From assembly GCA_029204225.1 (NCBI GenBank), contig CM055096.1, forward strand, positions 4,308,014-4,372,013: a stretch of 64,000 nucleotides of DNA. Reading direction: 5' to 3'. Each line of letters starts with the position of its first letter. Position 1 is the stretch's first letter. Below are positions 12,115-24,264 of the stretch, one piece after another. The notes below the pieces were generated by a model, which saw only the letters and a list, made by a program, of their open reading frames with translations, ran no database searches and had not been told where the DNA came from. The position numbers and the translations under genes were made by a program. The DNA comes from Diphasiastrum complanatum (Eukaryota > Streptophyta > Lycopodiopsida > Lycopodiales > Lycopodiaceae).

Positions 12115-13194
12115 TTTGTTTGATACTTCTATATTCGCTTTTTTGTCTACCTCATCTAGAAGTATCTTTGTGTTTGAGAATTGGTTACTTCTTGTGCTAC
12201 AAATGCCTGGAAACCTATTACAATAATCACTTTGTCAATTATAAGTAAAATTTGTCATTTCCTTTGCAGCAACCACTTAGCATATATACATCCTCTCTAG
12301 TAGCTCTCTTGTTGTTACAAATACATACTAAAGATACATTATCTCACAACCAAGCACATAATTTTTGTCATAGAGATACATCATTTCTAGTACTATGACA
12401 GAATGAAGAACCTAGAATAGATCTATCATTTTCTCCATGCAAACATATTAGAAATAATCTTTCTCTAACATTAGTGAATCTTTTCAAATATGGAAAACAT
12501 GGAATAGAAGCCAAAACATCATAAACCATACCTTGCTTGATATTTAAAGCTAAAACAAGATCAAACCAAGAGTCTAAATATTTAGTGCTATTTCGTTGAT
12601 TGCAACAACTATCAATTGCATCTATATGCCTCATAAGCATTCACTTGCATAATGAACAAATTCACCACAATCCAAACATTGTGCTTGAGATTTGTTCACA
12701 TTACCTTCATGTGAGGAAGTACACCCTCCTTCCTTTATGAACTTGGATATTTACATGTTGCCCCTAATTTTAGCTCTATTCCTTTTCTTTATTGCGTTAA
12801 AGAATACCTTTTTATTGTCTTTTGAGCTAATTGGTTCAATATTCCCCCTTGCTCTCATGTTGGCATGTCACAAATCTTTGCTCAGAAACTCATTATGAAA
12901 TTCTTTGAAGGTAGGTGTCTCTCCTTGACTCTCCAAGGTAATACCCCTATATACATAGAGTCTTCAATGTGCCATAGGCCTCTTTTGATGTAGTGCTCCC
13001 TCCAACTAAATGATGAGTTGATTTGGCACATTTCTTTTGATGATGTGGATAGCTAGCTAGCACTACTACATACCTCGGCACTTTGTCATGCGGCATTATC
13101 ACGCATACCTTGGAACTTTGACATGCAACATTATTATGCAAGCTTGGGACTCGGCCAAAATTTCAACACACATGGTGCCTCCATGCCAAAAACA

Positions 13195-13390
13195 AAGAAT
13201 AAAGGTGATATGTGGGCTCTAAAAAGAATAAGCAAACTATAAAAGCTACAAAAATAAAATAGTGCAGTGATCTGAATGAAAGATATGTGGGCTCTAGAAA
13301 GAATAAAGGTGATATGTGGGATCCAAAAAGAATAAGCAAACTATAAAAGCTACAAAAATAAAATGGTGCGGTGATCTGAATGAAATTCAA
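13195..13390. repeat. 104-bp tandem duplication
   Basis: The unit that begins GAATAAAGGTGATATGTGGG is repeated at 13197 and 13301 with few differences, ending near GATCTGAATGAAA. Noncoding. Confidence 0.88.
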
Positions 13391-13559
13391 ATTGAAAGTT
13401 TTGTTGCACTTCTAACTTTAGTAAAAAACTACTCAAAATCAGGTGGTGGTGGTGGCTCTAATAAATACAAATTTAGTAACTTAGGATCAAGCGCTAGCTT
13501 CAACGAATACAAATGCTGGAAGACCTACTAGTCATAATTCAAATGTTGGAAGACTACTA

Positions 13560-15400
13560 GTTATAATCCAAACGATTTGGTTGAAAAATTTTTAATTACA
13601 TTGTAAAAATATTTATCAAAATTATGTGTGTGGATATCTTTATCTCTTTCAAAAGATGATTATATTTATTTTAAAAATATTGTCTCTTGAAAATTATTCC
13701 TAAATATTTTTATGTTATTTAAGTTTATTCATGATTTATATTAGTTAGATAAACATATATATTTTTTAAAATTTTACATTTGTAACATTTGTTTAAATGT
13801 TAAAATATTAACATTAAATTACATGCAAACTTTTAAAATTATATTAAAATTATATTAAAATCTTTCAAATTGCACTTTTAAAATTCCAAAAATTAAAGCT
13901 TTTTAAAATTTTAAATTCACCTAATTTAACAATCATTGTTTATAATAACAAATTGCACACAATTGAGATTTGTATTTTTTGGCGATTTCAATGTAAATTT
14001 TTTAAAATATCTTGCATCACTCACTCCAAATTTAAAATATTCACAATATATAGCATCTTACAATTATTTAATTTGATTTTAAATTTAAAATTTAAAATTT
14101 ACTTGAATTTATTGTAAGGGCATCAAAAAATGGGTCTCCCGCCATTTTCCGTTTTAAAAGATTTTATGTTTTTAGTTATTTTAAGTTTGAGTGAAGTCAT
14201 CCTCGAAGATGTTTGAGAGGATTGATTTTTGGTCAGTATATTTTGGGCTCGAGAGAGTGTCTCAACCACAATCAAATACCTTCCAAGCTAATATGTATTT
14301 GTAATCATTCTTTTATATTCTGTATATTAGGCATGTGAATACACCTATCATTGCTATCTTTTGAGAGATTATCATGTTTGAAAAAAAATCTTGAATAAAT
14401 TACAAAGGCTTTTTGAAAATGCATGCATATGGCAATACTCAAAGTTTGTTTGCACTACATTAAAACGATTTTAATGTATATTATATGCTACAAAAAAAAA
14501 AAATTCATGCAAATATTGTTCAAAATTGTGGTTATTATATTTCTTCAAGGCAAAACATAACAAGCTAAAACAATATGTGTACCTAGTATAAAGTCCAAAA
14601 AAGTTCATAACACATTTTTTAAATCTAGCATTATGTTAGGGATTTTTTTGACAGGGGATTGGTCCCATCAGAAAGCCCCAACGAGGGAAGGGCCCACATT
14701 GCCCATACGCGAGTGATTAGTGTATGTTACGACTTTCAATCTCGAGGGTCATCCTAATTGCTCCATACTCCCCAACCAATGAGAGTTTTCCAAACTCTCA
14801 AATATCGATGCATTGTTACAAGGAGATAATCACATATCTTTGTTGTAATCATTTAGTTGTGATAAAGCGATCGGAGGATTTTGCATGGCGATAGCTATAT
14901 CACTTGGATCTTATCACAACTCATTTTGAAGATCAAGAGGTCATTGGATCGTCATGAGAGAATCTTTAATAGAACTAGGATCATCTCAGTTCTTAGATCA
15001 AAAAACAATTGAGAGTGTATCAGGCACTAGGATAATCACATCCCTAGTCCTCTCGTAGCTGATAATAGGTAAGATGAATGGTTCATGGGACCTAAGGATT
15101 TCCCATCGATCGACTAAGATCGATACTATTTGTTGGATATAAAAACTTTTTCTATCGATGATTATAGTTATGTTCAGGTAAGGTGATTGTGTATAAGAAA
15201 TGTCACGGCGAAAGGGAAGATTTGGCCGAAACATTTTATGCACTCTCAACTTTCTGAAGCAAAGGGTTTACTTCCATTGGTATAGATTCACTCTTGTAAA
15301 CGTCCAATTTTGTTCAGGTTACCAACTTGTGTGATTTGACTGATATTTGGGTTGGTTGATCCAAGTCCATTTTCCTCTAAATTGCTAGACACTTTTCGCT
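13560..15400. other. AT-rich interval, no gene
   Basis: From about 13600 to 14120 the sequence is almost entirely A/T with Pu/Py runs. From 14640 to 15300 it becomes mixed but shows no recognisable coding region or repeat. The left LTR of a copia element begins at 15406. Confidence 0.55.
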
Positions 15401-15405
15401 TCAAT

Positions 15406-16621
15406 TGTTGGAAATTAAGCCCACAATTGTCTCCTTGGTGAATGACTATTTTCTATTTCAAGATTCTTCCTACACGTTAATTGATCGTTGATCTAGGGTC
15501 AACAGGTGAAACCAACTCTGGTTCTACTTCTACTCATCTGATACCTATAGGAATCATAACTTAGATAGCCTCGCAACAGTCTGCAGAAATGACCTATGTT
15601 TTCAACAACTTCGGCTTTTTCGCATTTCTTCGAAATGCCACACTTTAGCATAGTTCAAAGTTTAACTGTTTTTAACTTCGGCTTTTTCGCATTATCCTGA
15701 AAAATGCGAAGAGAGAGAAAATTTTCGAAGGTCATCTATTTTCACGAGTTGAACTATTTTAAAGACACCTTCAGCTTTTTGCGAAAAATGTGAAGAGAAA
15801 AAATAATCCCGAAGGTCGTCTATTTTGAACGAGAAACATTCCAGGCACTTCCTGAAAAAAGCGAAGTGAGAGATTTGCAACGTCCTCGTCCGCGTCAACA
15901 TTCCCTGGTTCGTTGACTGTGTACACAATGTATAGTTGTCATTACAAGCCAAATACCTCCAAGTACAACGACTCGCCTAATTAGATGAAAAACATTTATT
16001 GTAATTAATAGATGGATGCAATCTATAAATGGATCATCCAGTCACACTCTACGTGATGCTCTGTCGATGAGATGAATGATTTTGAGCCTCCCAATTATGT
16101 CGCCATTCTGGTTGTAACTGTCATTTGTTGTGCTTTAGTGTAATATATCAACAATATGATTTCAATCTGTGTATAACGTATATGAATGCGTATTGTCATT
16201 TGAATGCACTTCATTGCTACTTGATAACACTTGTTCACTCACTCTTATCAGAACACAAACGTCCATGACTCCTCAGTTTCTGATCAGACGATGGCTATCT
16301 TTGATGCATGAGGAACTTGCACTATCATACTGCTCTTTCAATCTATTTCAGAACTGAACTTCTCATTGACATTTAATTTATAGTAATACCTCAAACCATT
16401 TCTAATCTCTTCGGTGGACTGTACTCATTTTGTTTTTGTGAGTATAAATTAATTTTTAAGATCTTGTTAGGCAATAGAATGATTAAGTTGTGACTACACT
16501 TAGCATAAACAATCTATTAGACTGTTTTTGCGTCTAGCAACCCATTGTAGCGAGAGAGCTGTTCTGCAAATATTTCTGCTCTCTTCTCCGCTCGCGTTCT
16601 CTGTTCTCCTTTGTCCCATCA
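15406..16621 (+). repeat. Left LTR of the copia element
   Basis: Starts TGTTGGAAATTAAGCCC and ends CCCATCA just before the primer-binding site. It contains a TATA-like CTATAAAT at 16023-16030 and several CTTCGGCTTTTTCGCATTT words that face their own partial inverse, forming small hairpins. Confidence 0.85.
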
Positions 16622-16671
16622 GATTGGTATCAAAACGTAGCTCAAATAAATCAAGAGATTAAGTTTGTTCT

Positions 16672-17361
16672 ATGGGTATTATTATTAATATGTCTCACAT
16701 TGGTAGCTCTTCATCTTCATCATCCAACGAAGCTAGAATCATTGACAAGTCCAATGGATCTAACTTCTACATCTGGAAGTTAAAACTTCGGATGATGTTG
16801 ATAGATAGAGATGTTTGGGATGTAGTAGAAGGCTCTGACCTGAAACCAGAAGATGGTGATCAAGCAAAGACATGGAAGATCAAAGATCAAAAAGCCTTAG
16901 CATGTATCACACTCAATTTGGCCAACTCACAAATATCCCATGTTACCACATGCAAAAACTCTAAGGATGCATTAGATTTGTTATCAAATCTTTATGAGAC
17001 TCATGATGTAACCACTAGATTACATCTTAGAAGGAAGTCCTTTACACTTAGCATGTCTGATTTTACTACCATCACTTCTCACATCAACAGCTTCAAATCT
17101 TTATTGGATTAGTTATCAACAGTAGGATGTGCTATTCAAGATGATGTTGTCATTATGACCTTGCTTTCTTTTCTTCCAGAGTCGTATGAACACTTTGTGG
17201 TGATGATCTCCACACAACTTGGCCTCACTCTTCAAAAGGTGATCGATCATCTTCTTCAAGAAGAGATACGAAAAAAGACCAGTGGCCTGTCCATCAAAGA
17301 CAAATCTATGGCTCTGTACACCAAGAAGAAAGACTATTCCAAGGGCAAGAATCAAGTGTAG
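16672..17361 (+). pseudogene. copia gag (UBN2-type), interrupted
   Basis: One frame from ATG 16672 (second in-frame ATG at 16690) reads through a TAG at 17110-17112 to 17361. It shows the copia gag start (SNGSNFYIWKLKLRMML), then DVWDVVEG and the TRLHLRRKSFTLSMSD segment, followed by FLPESYEHFVVMI. The protein would form the virus-like particle core. The Lys/Gln-rich tail (KKKDYSKGKNQ) runs into stops, and no intact zinc knuckle is seen. Confidence 0.85.
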
Positions 17362-17506
17362 CAACAGCAACAGCAGAAGCCTCACACTCAAGGTGAGAAC
17401 AATGGATCATGCAAGAAGCTCTTTAGTAGACATTGCAAGAGAGCCAATCACGACATCATACAACGAGGCAAAGAAGCAACAACAGTAGCAGCCAGACTCC
17501 TCCAAT

Positions 17507-17944
17507 GTGTCAAAATTTAGGGAGCAAGATACACACCTGTTAATGACTTACAATAGTGGCAACGAAGTCCATGATAGTTGGTACCTGGACAGCGACACTA
17601 CCCAACACATGACCTCTCGCAAGGAATGGTTTACTGAGTATTCAGCTTACAACAAAGATCAATTCATCTACCTCAAAAATTCAAGCACCATACGCATGGA
17701 AGACAAAGGGATAGTCAAGATCACTTTCAACAATGATCTTTCTATTTATGTCACCAATGTTCTTTACGTACCTCAGTTGTCAAAGAACCTGTTGTCAGTT
17801 TCTAAGATGACTGATGAGGGCTACACTGTTACTTTCTCATCTGGGCAGTGTACAATCTTCGATGAAGATACTACTCTGACTACATGCACTAGAGTCGGAA
17901 GTCTTTTCCATCACAACAAAGCATGTATTAGATCTTGTACATAG
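17507..17944 (+). pseudogene. copia protease and pre-integrase remnant
   Basis: The frame holds WYLDSDTTQHMT, the position of the copia aspartic protease motif WxxDSGAxxHM. Here the Gly after DS is Asp, which should abolish activity. Conserved downstream words are VLYVPQLSKNLLSVSKM and then the pre-integrase start. It lies in a different frame from gag. Confidence 0.8.
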
Positions 17945-18276
17945 TGATCTTTGTGATCCAATGCCAACTCCGTCCTTAGGAGATGCAATCTATTTTATCA
18001 CTTAAGTTTCATAGATGATTATTCTAGATGGTCTACAATCATATTCCTACAAAAGTGAAAGCACTCCGAACTGATGGTGGCAGCGAATACCTCTCTAACA
18101 AGATGTCTGACTACATGGTTGAACATGGTATTAGAAGACAGTTCACCACTTCCTATTCACCTCAACAGCACGGGATTGCAGAAAGGAAGAATTGAACTCT
18201 TCTCAACTCAACTAGATCCATGCTACATCAAGCGCATCTACCTATGAAGTTTTGGGCAGAAGCTACTGCCACAGCC
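17930..18276 (+). pseudogene. copia integrase core remnant
   Basis: Frame-shifted fragments give LVHSDLCDPMPTPSLG, ALRTDGGSEYLSNKM and HGI..QF..YSPQQHGIAERKN, then LPMKFWAEATATA. These cover the DDE integrase including its three acidic residues, but stops break it. After FWAEA the sequence jumps to the RNase H region, so the whole reverse transcriptase is deleted. Confidence 0.8.
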
Positions 18277-18298
18277 TCTATTTCTATCTGGCAGGGGG

Positions 18299-18989
18299 TG
18301 TGAAAAGTACAGTACTAAGGACCATAAATGGATCTTTGAATGATCCACAAGGTGATTGTATGCTTGTTAAACAATCTATCAGAAACTAGTCATCAGAAAA
18401 CAAGATCTAGTTTAGCAGCTTGATAGGAAACAAGTAGAGACAATCAAAGCATTGATCAATTAGTATAATCCAACTCCACACGTGTGGAAATAAGGCTGTA
18501 GTACGGCTTGTAGACAGTGTTTACAAAGTGCCAAGGCTGGGTTTCATTGGGAAAATAGAGTAATCACCATACAATGAGAGAAAACTTGAGTTTCTCCTTG
18601 AGGCTCCAAAAAGTTTCTATCTTCTCACTATGGAGAATGGGAATACATAGTAAAACACACTTCCTTTGCAAAGTTAGGTGAAAATACAGCATGTAATAAG
18701 GAAGTAGACTCCATTTTTTTGCCCTAACGTGAAAACCCTAGCCTAGATCCAAGAGTCATGCTTGGTAGGTGCATGGTATGTACAAATCTTATCATAAATC
18801 ATGGTCTAGATCCTACAAAGTAGGAATCACTACCAAATAAACACAACCACTCCTTTTGACTCGTGGTAACCTACTTTAGGTGTGTATGTACAAGTGGCAC
18901 TTGGGCCATTCAAGTAACCAACAAACAATATTGACAAAATGTACAATATTCTATATGGCTAGATTTGCCAATGTAGGCAATTTTTCACA
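18299..18989 (-). mobile_element. Solo LTR nested in the copia element
   Basis: 691 bp with TG..CA ends, flanked by a 5-bp target duplication GGGGG (18294-18298 and 18990-18994). It is homologous to the LTRs of the minus-strand element at 55023-57384 (shared GGACCATAAATGGATCT, CATGTAATAAGGAAGT and other blocks). It carries the 14-bp palindrome TCCACACGTGTGGA at 18475-18488. No internal region remains, which fits LTR-LTR recombination after insertion. Confidence 0.9.
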
Positions 18990-18994
18990 GGGGG

Positions 18995-19391
18995 ACCGAT
19001 TTTGTGCAACTCAAGGAAGCAGAAATCAGTTGCGCTTTCTTCGATTGAGGCAGAGTACATCGCAGCATGTCAAGCTTCAAAAGAAGCTATGTGGATTAGG
19101 TTATTACTTCACGACTTACATCACACTCAGTTCAATGCTACCACCATTCTGTGTGACAACTTGAGTTGTATTTCATTGTCACTGAATCCCAGATTTCATG
19201 GCAAATCCAAGCACATAGAAATCCAGTATCATTTCATTTGGGAGAAAGTTTTCTCAAGGCAAGTGATCGTTCAATACTGCTCCACAACAGAAATGGTCGC
19301 AGACATCTTCACCAAAGCGCTTTCCAGGATCAAGCACCAGAAGTTTTTCAACATGTTGAATCTGATGAAGATACCAAGGCACCAACTGTGA
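18995..19391 (+). pseudogene. copia RNase H C-terminal segment
   Basis: Reads GPILCNSRKQKSVALSSIEA, EYIAACQASKEAMWIRLLL and later ADIFTKAL, the typical copia RNase H end. Joining the flanks of the nested LTR restores YFYLAGG-GPILC in one frame, so the LTR landed inside RNase H coding sequence. The upstream half of RNase H and all of RT are missing. Confidence 0.85.
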
Positions 19392-19404
19392 CCTTAAGGG
19401 GGAC

Positions 19405-20816
19405 TGTCGAAAATTAAACCCACAATTGCCTCCTTGATGAATGACTATTTTCTATTTCAAGGTTCTTCTTGCACGTTTATTGATCGTTGATCTAGGGTCA
19501 GGTGAAACCAACTTTGGTTCAACATCTGCTCATTTCATACCTGCAGGAATAATAACACATCCAAACTATTTGAAGGACGTCTACAAACGGGCTTCCGACT
19601 AATCTCCAGCAAAGGGTAACCAATCCTATCATAATTTCAAGTTCAAATGTTAAGCTCAATAACTTGAAGTCATTGAAGACTCGGCCATCTTCAACAACTT
19701 TCATGAACTAGCATTTAGAACAAGTCTGTAGAAATACATTACTTTTTCGACAGTCTGCAAAAATATACTAAGTGTCTCAACAGTCTGCAGAAATATACCA
19801 AGTGTCGCAATAGTCTATAGAAATGAACCAAGTTTTTAACAACTTTGGCTTTTTCGCATTTCTCCGAAATGCGACACTTTAGCATAGTTAAAAAATTAAT
19901 TGTTTTTAACACCTTCGGCTTTTTCGCATTTTCTCAAAAAATGCGAAGAGAGAGAAAATTTCTGAAGGTCATCTATTTTCATGAGTTAAACTGTTTTAAA
20001 GACACCTTCGCCTTTTTAAGAACACCTTCGCATTTTTAAAGACACCTTCGGCTTTTTGCAAAAAATGTGAAGAGAGAGAAAAATCTCGAAGGTCGTCTAT
20101 TTTGAACGAGGAACGTTCCAAGCACTTCTTGAAAAAAGTGAAGTGAGAGAAAGCCACTTCATGTAAAATGCAAAGTAAGAGATTTGCAACGTCCTCGTCC
20201 GCGTCAACATTCCATGATTCGTTGACTGTGTACACAATGTACAGTTGTCATTACAAGCCAAATACTTCCAAGTACAACGGCTTGTCTAATTAGATGACAA
20301 ACATTTATTGTGATAAATAGATGGATGCGATCTATGAATGGATCATCCAGACACACTCTACGTGATGCTTCATCCATGAGACGAATGATTTTGAGCCTCC
20401 TACTTATGTCGTCATTCTGGTTGTAACTGTCATTTATTATGCTTCAGTGTAATATAACAGCAATATGTTTTCTCTATCTGTGTATAACGTAGATGAATGC
20501 TTATTGTGATTTCAATGCACTCTATTGCTGTTTGATAACACTTGTTCACTCACTCTGATCAGAACATGGACGTCTATGACTCCTCAGTTTTTGATTAGAC
20601 GGCGGCTGTCTTTGACGCCTGAAGAACATGTGCTATCATACTACTCTTTCAATCTACTTCATAACTGAACTTCTCATTGAAATCTAATTTACAGTAATAC
20701 CTCAAATCATTTCTAATCTCTTTGGTGGACTATACTCATTCTGTTTTGGTGAGTATGACATCCAGCAGCCCATTGTAGCGGGAGAGCTGTTCCGCAAATA
20801 TTCCTGCTCTCTTCTC
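19405..20816 (+). repeat. Right LTR of the copia element, with minisatellite expansion
   Basis: Starts TGTCGAAAATTAAACCC. It is about 200 bp longer than the left LTR because of an extra block at 19558-19835. That block contains about four copies of a CAGTCTGCAGAAATATACC unit, of which the left LTR has one, plus added ACACCTTCGGCTTTTT copies near 20000-20060. Confidence 0.85.
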
Positions 20817-20819
20817 TAT

Positions 20820-21290
20820 TTCAGTATTTAATTTAATATTTAATTTTTTTATTTTTCATTATTTTTTTAAATTTTTGGTTTTAAAAAAAACTTATTTATT
20901 TTTATATATTATTTATTTTTAAAATTTCAAAATTTAAATTTTATGATATTTATGATTTTTTCATATTTTAATATTTTAATTCTTTTAATTTTTAATTTTT
21001 GATTTTTTTAATTATAAATTTTTAATTTTTGATTTTTTAATTTTAAGTTTTTGCTATTTTTAAGTTTTTTTAAATTTGTTGCTTTTCCCAACAACTTTGT
21101 CGACAAAACATTCATATGTTCACATTTCCATGCTTAGCACATAAATGTTGAACATAGCTACGCTTTGTCGACAACTTTATTATAAAAAAACAAAATATTA
21201 ATATTAAAATTTTTCAAAAACTCAAAAAAAAAATCAAAAAATCAAAAATTTACAAAAAAATCGTAAAACTAAAAAAATCAAAAGCTAAGC
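20820..21290. repeat. Foldback-like AT-rich region
   Basis: A T-rich half (20820-21080, repeated ATTTTTGATTTTTTAA words) faces an A-rich half (21185-21290, repeated AAAAATCAAAAAATC). Between them are two TTTGTCGACAA words (about 21098 and 21166). This suggests a large imperfect inverted repeat. Confidence 0.5.
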
Positions 21291-21439
21291 ATGGGTTGAG
21301 GGAGTACCTATAGGTTGAGGGAAGACCTATGCTAAAGCATAGGTCAAGAGAGGACCTATGTTGAGGATACGTCGAAAGAGAACTTATGCTAAGCATAAAG
21401 TCATTGAGGACTTATGTTGAGCATAAGTCCATTGAGCAT

Positions 21440-21531
<92 letters not shown>

Positions 21532-21640
21532 ATGTTGAGCATAAATCCATTGAGCACTTATGTTGAGCATAGATCGAGATAGAACTTATGTTGAGCATAG
21601 ATCGAGGGAGAACTTATGCTGAGTATATGTCGTTTGAAGA
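21290..21640. repeat. Minisatellite interrupted by an 86-bp GA tract
   Basis: Degenerate units of about 30 bp (ACTTATGTTGAGCATAGATC and variants) run on both sides of a pure (GA)n tract at 21443-21528. Confidence 0.85.
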
Positions 21641-21701
21641 GTTTCAATGATCATTTAAATTTTTAAGACAACAACGACAGTTGATTCCTCTGTTGTTCTA
21701 C

Positions 21702-21923
21702 GAAATAAATGTTGGGAGTGTCATTACAATTTTAGCTTCGAAAAATAGTGAAAATAATCCATTTTGGATTGCTAAAGTCATTGGCTTCATTCACAGTGAT
21801 GACACGTTTGCAAAAATTATACGTGTGCACCGGATGCGTACCACTTCAAGGGACTCTATAATCAATGAAGCTTTCACATTGGATGTATTCATGGTAACCC
21901 TTACTTTTATTATTGAAGGATAG
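21702..21923 (+). other. Possible transposon-derived coding fragment
   Basis: The frame contains VGSVITILASKNSENNPFWI followed by AKVIGFIH, resembling a short beta-rich segment (start VGD.V.. then FWIAKV) that occurs in some plant transposon-associated proteins. No start, zinc ligands or neighbouring domains support a gene. Confidence 0.2.
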
Positions 21924-21929
21924 GAAAAC

Positions 21930-22750
21930 CCATGAATGTACAAAAAGATCATAGAATGATAATGCCAAATGGCAAAAAGTAATCAAGCTAAAAAGCCTAA
22001 TAAAGCATAAAACCTTAAAATAATTACTCAAAACCTACTGCTTAATGTAAGTTGCTAACTAGAATAGTGTCACTAATAGGTAATGCAGAAAGCTTTGAAG
22101 CAACTGCTCCTTAGTGAAGTGTTTAGCTTGCTTCTATTCTGGAGATTACACAAGTTTTAGCCCTCTTTATGTCAAGCTTTAATTTCATGTTCTTTTGTTA
22201 AAGTTAATAGTCCGATGTAATTTCCTCGAGAGAATTCTATGATGATGACTTTTGAAAGTGACATGCCAGCTTACGAATCTTGAAGTTCATAAAGTTACGA
22301 GAAATTACGGGCCTGAAAAAGAAATACAGCCATAAAGTAAACAGCTTTGTCAATTCCTTACACTTGAGAAAACATTTCTCAGTGACCTTATCCTTAGGTT
22401 CAGTGGCCATTCAATTATGGCTCTGCCTAATAGTATTACAGCCATTTTAGGAGGTGGAAACATCACCCAAAAAAAACCATTGCCCCATACTTCAAAATTA
22501 TTTCTCCCAAAATAGTACTACTGTACTTGTGTTTGGCAATTGCATTATAATATACCAAGTTTTTTGAGACACCAATAAAAATTCTTGGTATTATCAGCCC
22601 TTCAAAATCTGAGATCACAAAGAATCTAACCATGGTGGGGTGAACACATCAATAATGGAACTAGGTATTGTGAACAACAAAGATGGGTTCTCTTAGGTAC
22701 AACAGATCAGTCAAAATCCATCACACAAAACGAGTAATGTACATCAAAGG
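21930..22750. other. Noncoding interval
   Basis: AT-rich with no gene supported. It leads into the duplicated segment that carries metallothionein copy B. Confidence 0.5.
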
Positions 22751-24264
22751 CAACCTACTCAAATGCACAGCAAATACTAGATAGGGTGGTGCTAAATCTG
22801 TAACTCAACACTGGTAAGTATATCAGAAGCACAATTTTGAATAAGATGCTATAGTAATAATACGCCTTAAAATTTTGAAAGAAAAGTAAACCAAATCATC
22901 CAAAGCATATATAACCTACAAATCTGGCCAGTCAGTAGTGAGGACTTGATCTACCCTGGTTATCTTGCAACAGAATCACGTTAATGAAAGATTGAATAAT
23001 CGGACCCACTAGATGCTGAAATAGATGTGTTGTTTTGCCATTTTCATACAATTAGAGGTGGTATGGTTGGATTCGAGTTCAGAAAGTTCACAAACATGGG
23101 TTGACATTCTTTTGGGCTAACTTGGATTATGTTATTTGAAAAATGGTGGTTGTCTGCATCTGTACTGGGAATTGTCCTTTAAAAGATATCGTGATTAAAA
23201 GAGTGTGCTAGAGTAACAATCATGTAGCATGTTCTGAGAAAAAGTATTAGTCAGCTGTTAAAAGCATTCTAAATAAGTAGGCTGCCCTGGCAGAAACACA
23301 AGGCTGTACAAAGCAGGTGAGAGATCTGCAACCAAAAACCCGAGGGAGCTAATAATTTTTTGACGAAGCTAAAAGGGCCTAAACTTGTTGTTTGTGACAC
23401 AATCTGAAATTGTATATTCGGAAAGGTGGTCCATCAAGAATCAGAGCCCGACATAAAGAGAGATTCTTATTCGATATAATCAGAAAAGAGAGATTTCGGA
23501 TATCCTTCTCTCTGTGATTCATTTCTCTTGAGAGATGTTTATTTTCGGGGATAAGTTAGTCATTCACAAAAAATCTGTGTCAGGCCTGATAAAGCTGATG
23601 AGTTTTATGCAGGAATTTTAATGCTCCAGCCATTAACCTTGCAGCTCTTGCTAAGCGAACTGTAAAATGCGAATTCCTACTACTTTTCCTTGGCATCTCA
23701 TTTTCAAGCAATCCGTTCTTTATGTTGCAGTTTTCTCTCCTCGTTTACAGGAACTCAAAATTCTTTCCATCATACTGGAGGAAAAGTCCTTCAAATGAAA
23801 AATGATAAAGTTCACACATGACCAACATTAAAGATCATACTGCTCTGCTGAATCAGCATAACAATGAAGGTGAAACTTTCTCTTCGCTTGGAAGAAAGTA
23901 ATGATTAGAATATGATGAAAGAAGCAAGCACTGCTGCTGAGCTTGAGAAGACGTCTAGGCAATCTTAATATATTTATTAAACATTAAGAAAGGTTCACAT
24001 CAATATCACCACCATCTTCTTCTAGCTGAATATGGGAACTAGAGAGCAGCCTAAAGAGCGCTTTAGCGCTAAAACATTACCATGCTTTGATGACTATCGT
24101 GCAAAGGAAATTACATTAAGCGCCCTCCTCATTCTTATATCTACTAAATTTTGCATCAAAGTGCATATTTATCACAGCACAACTAAATCCACTCAGGTGA
24201 TTCAGATAGCTGCATATCATGGCAGCTTCTGCATAAATCATAGCTACATACAATCAGGCTGTGT

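Larger units (their letters stand above)
10040..13190. other. Noncoding interval with local duplications
   Basis: No gene is supported. It holds a GC-richer block at about 10550-10770 with a 59-bp tandem duplication (GTTAATGGGCCAA at 10662 and 10721) and a hairpin-forming GTAT microsatellite at 12003-12114. Short frames at 11163, 12368 and 12692 show no recognisable domain. Confidence 0.55.
15406..20816 (+). mobile_element. Decayed Ty1/copia retrotransposon with nested solo LTR
   Basis: LTRs lie at 15406-16621 and 19405-20816 (both begin TGT..GAAATTAA.CCCAC / GAAAATTAAACCCAC). The primer-binding site TTGGTATCAAAACG (16624-16637) follows the left LTR, and a purine tract AAGGGGGA lies before the right LTR. 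The order gag, protease, integrase, RNase H on the plus strand is typical of copia. The reverse transcriptase is absent, and gag, protease and integrase carry stops or frameshifts. The right LTR loses its terminal bases where AT-rich DNA begins, so no target-site duplication can be read. Dead element. Confidence 0.88.

Noticed and set aside
20818-21110. Promoter or origin in AT-rich DNA
   Set aside because: Low-complexity A/T alone gives many TATA-like matches; no gene starts nearby.
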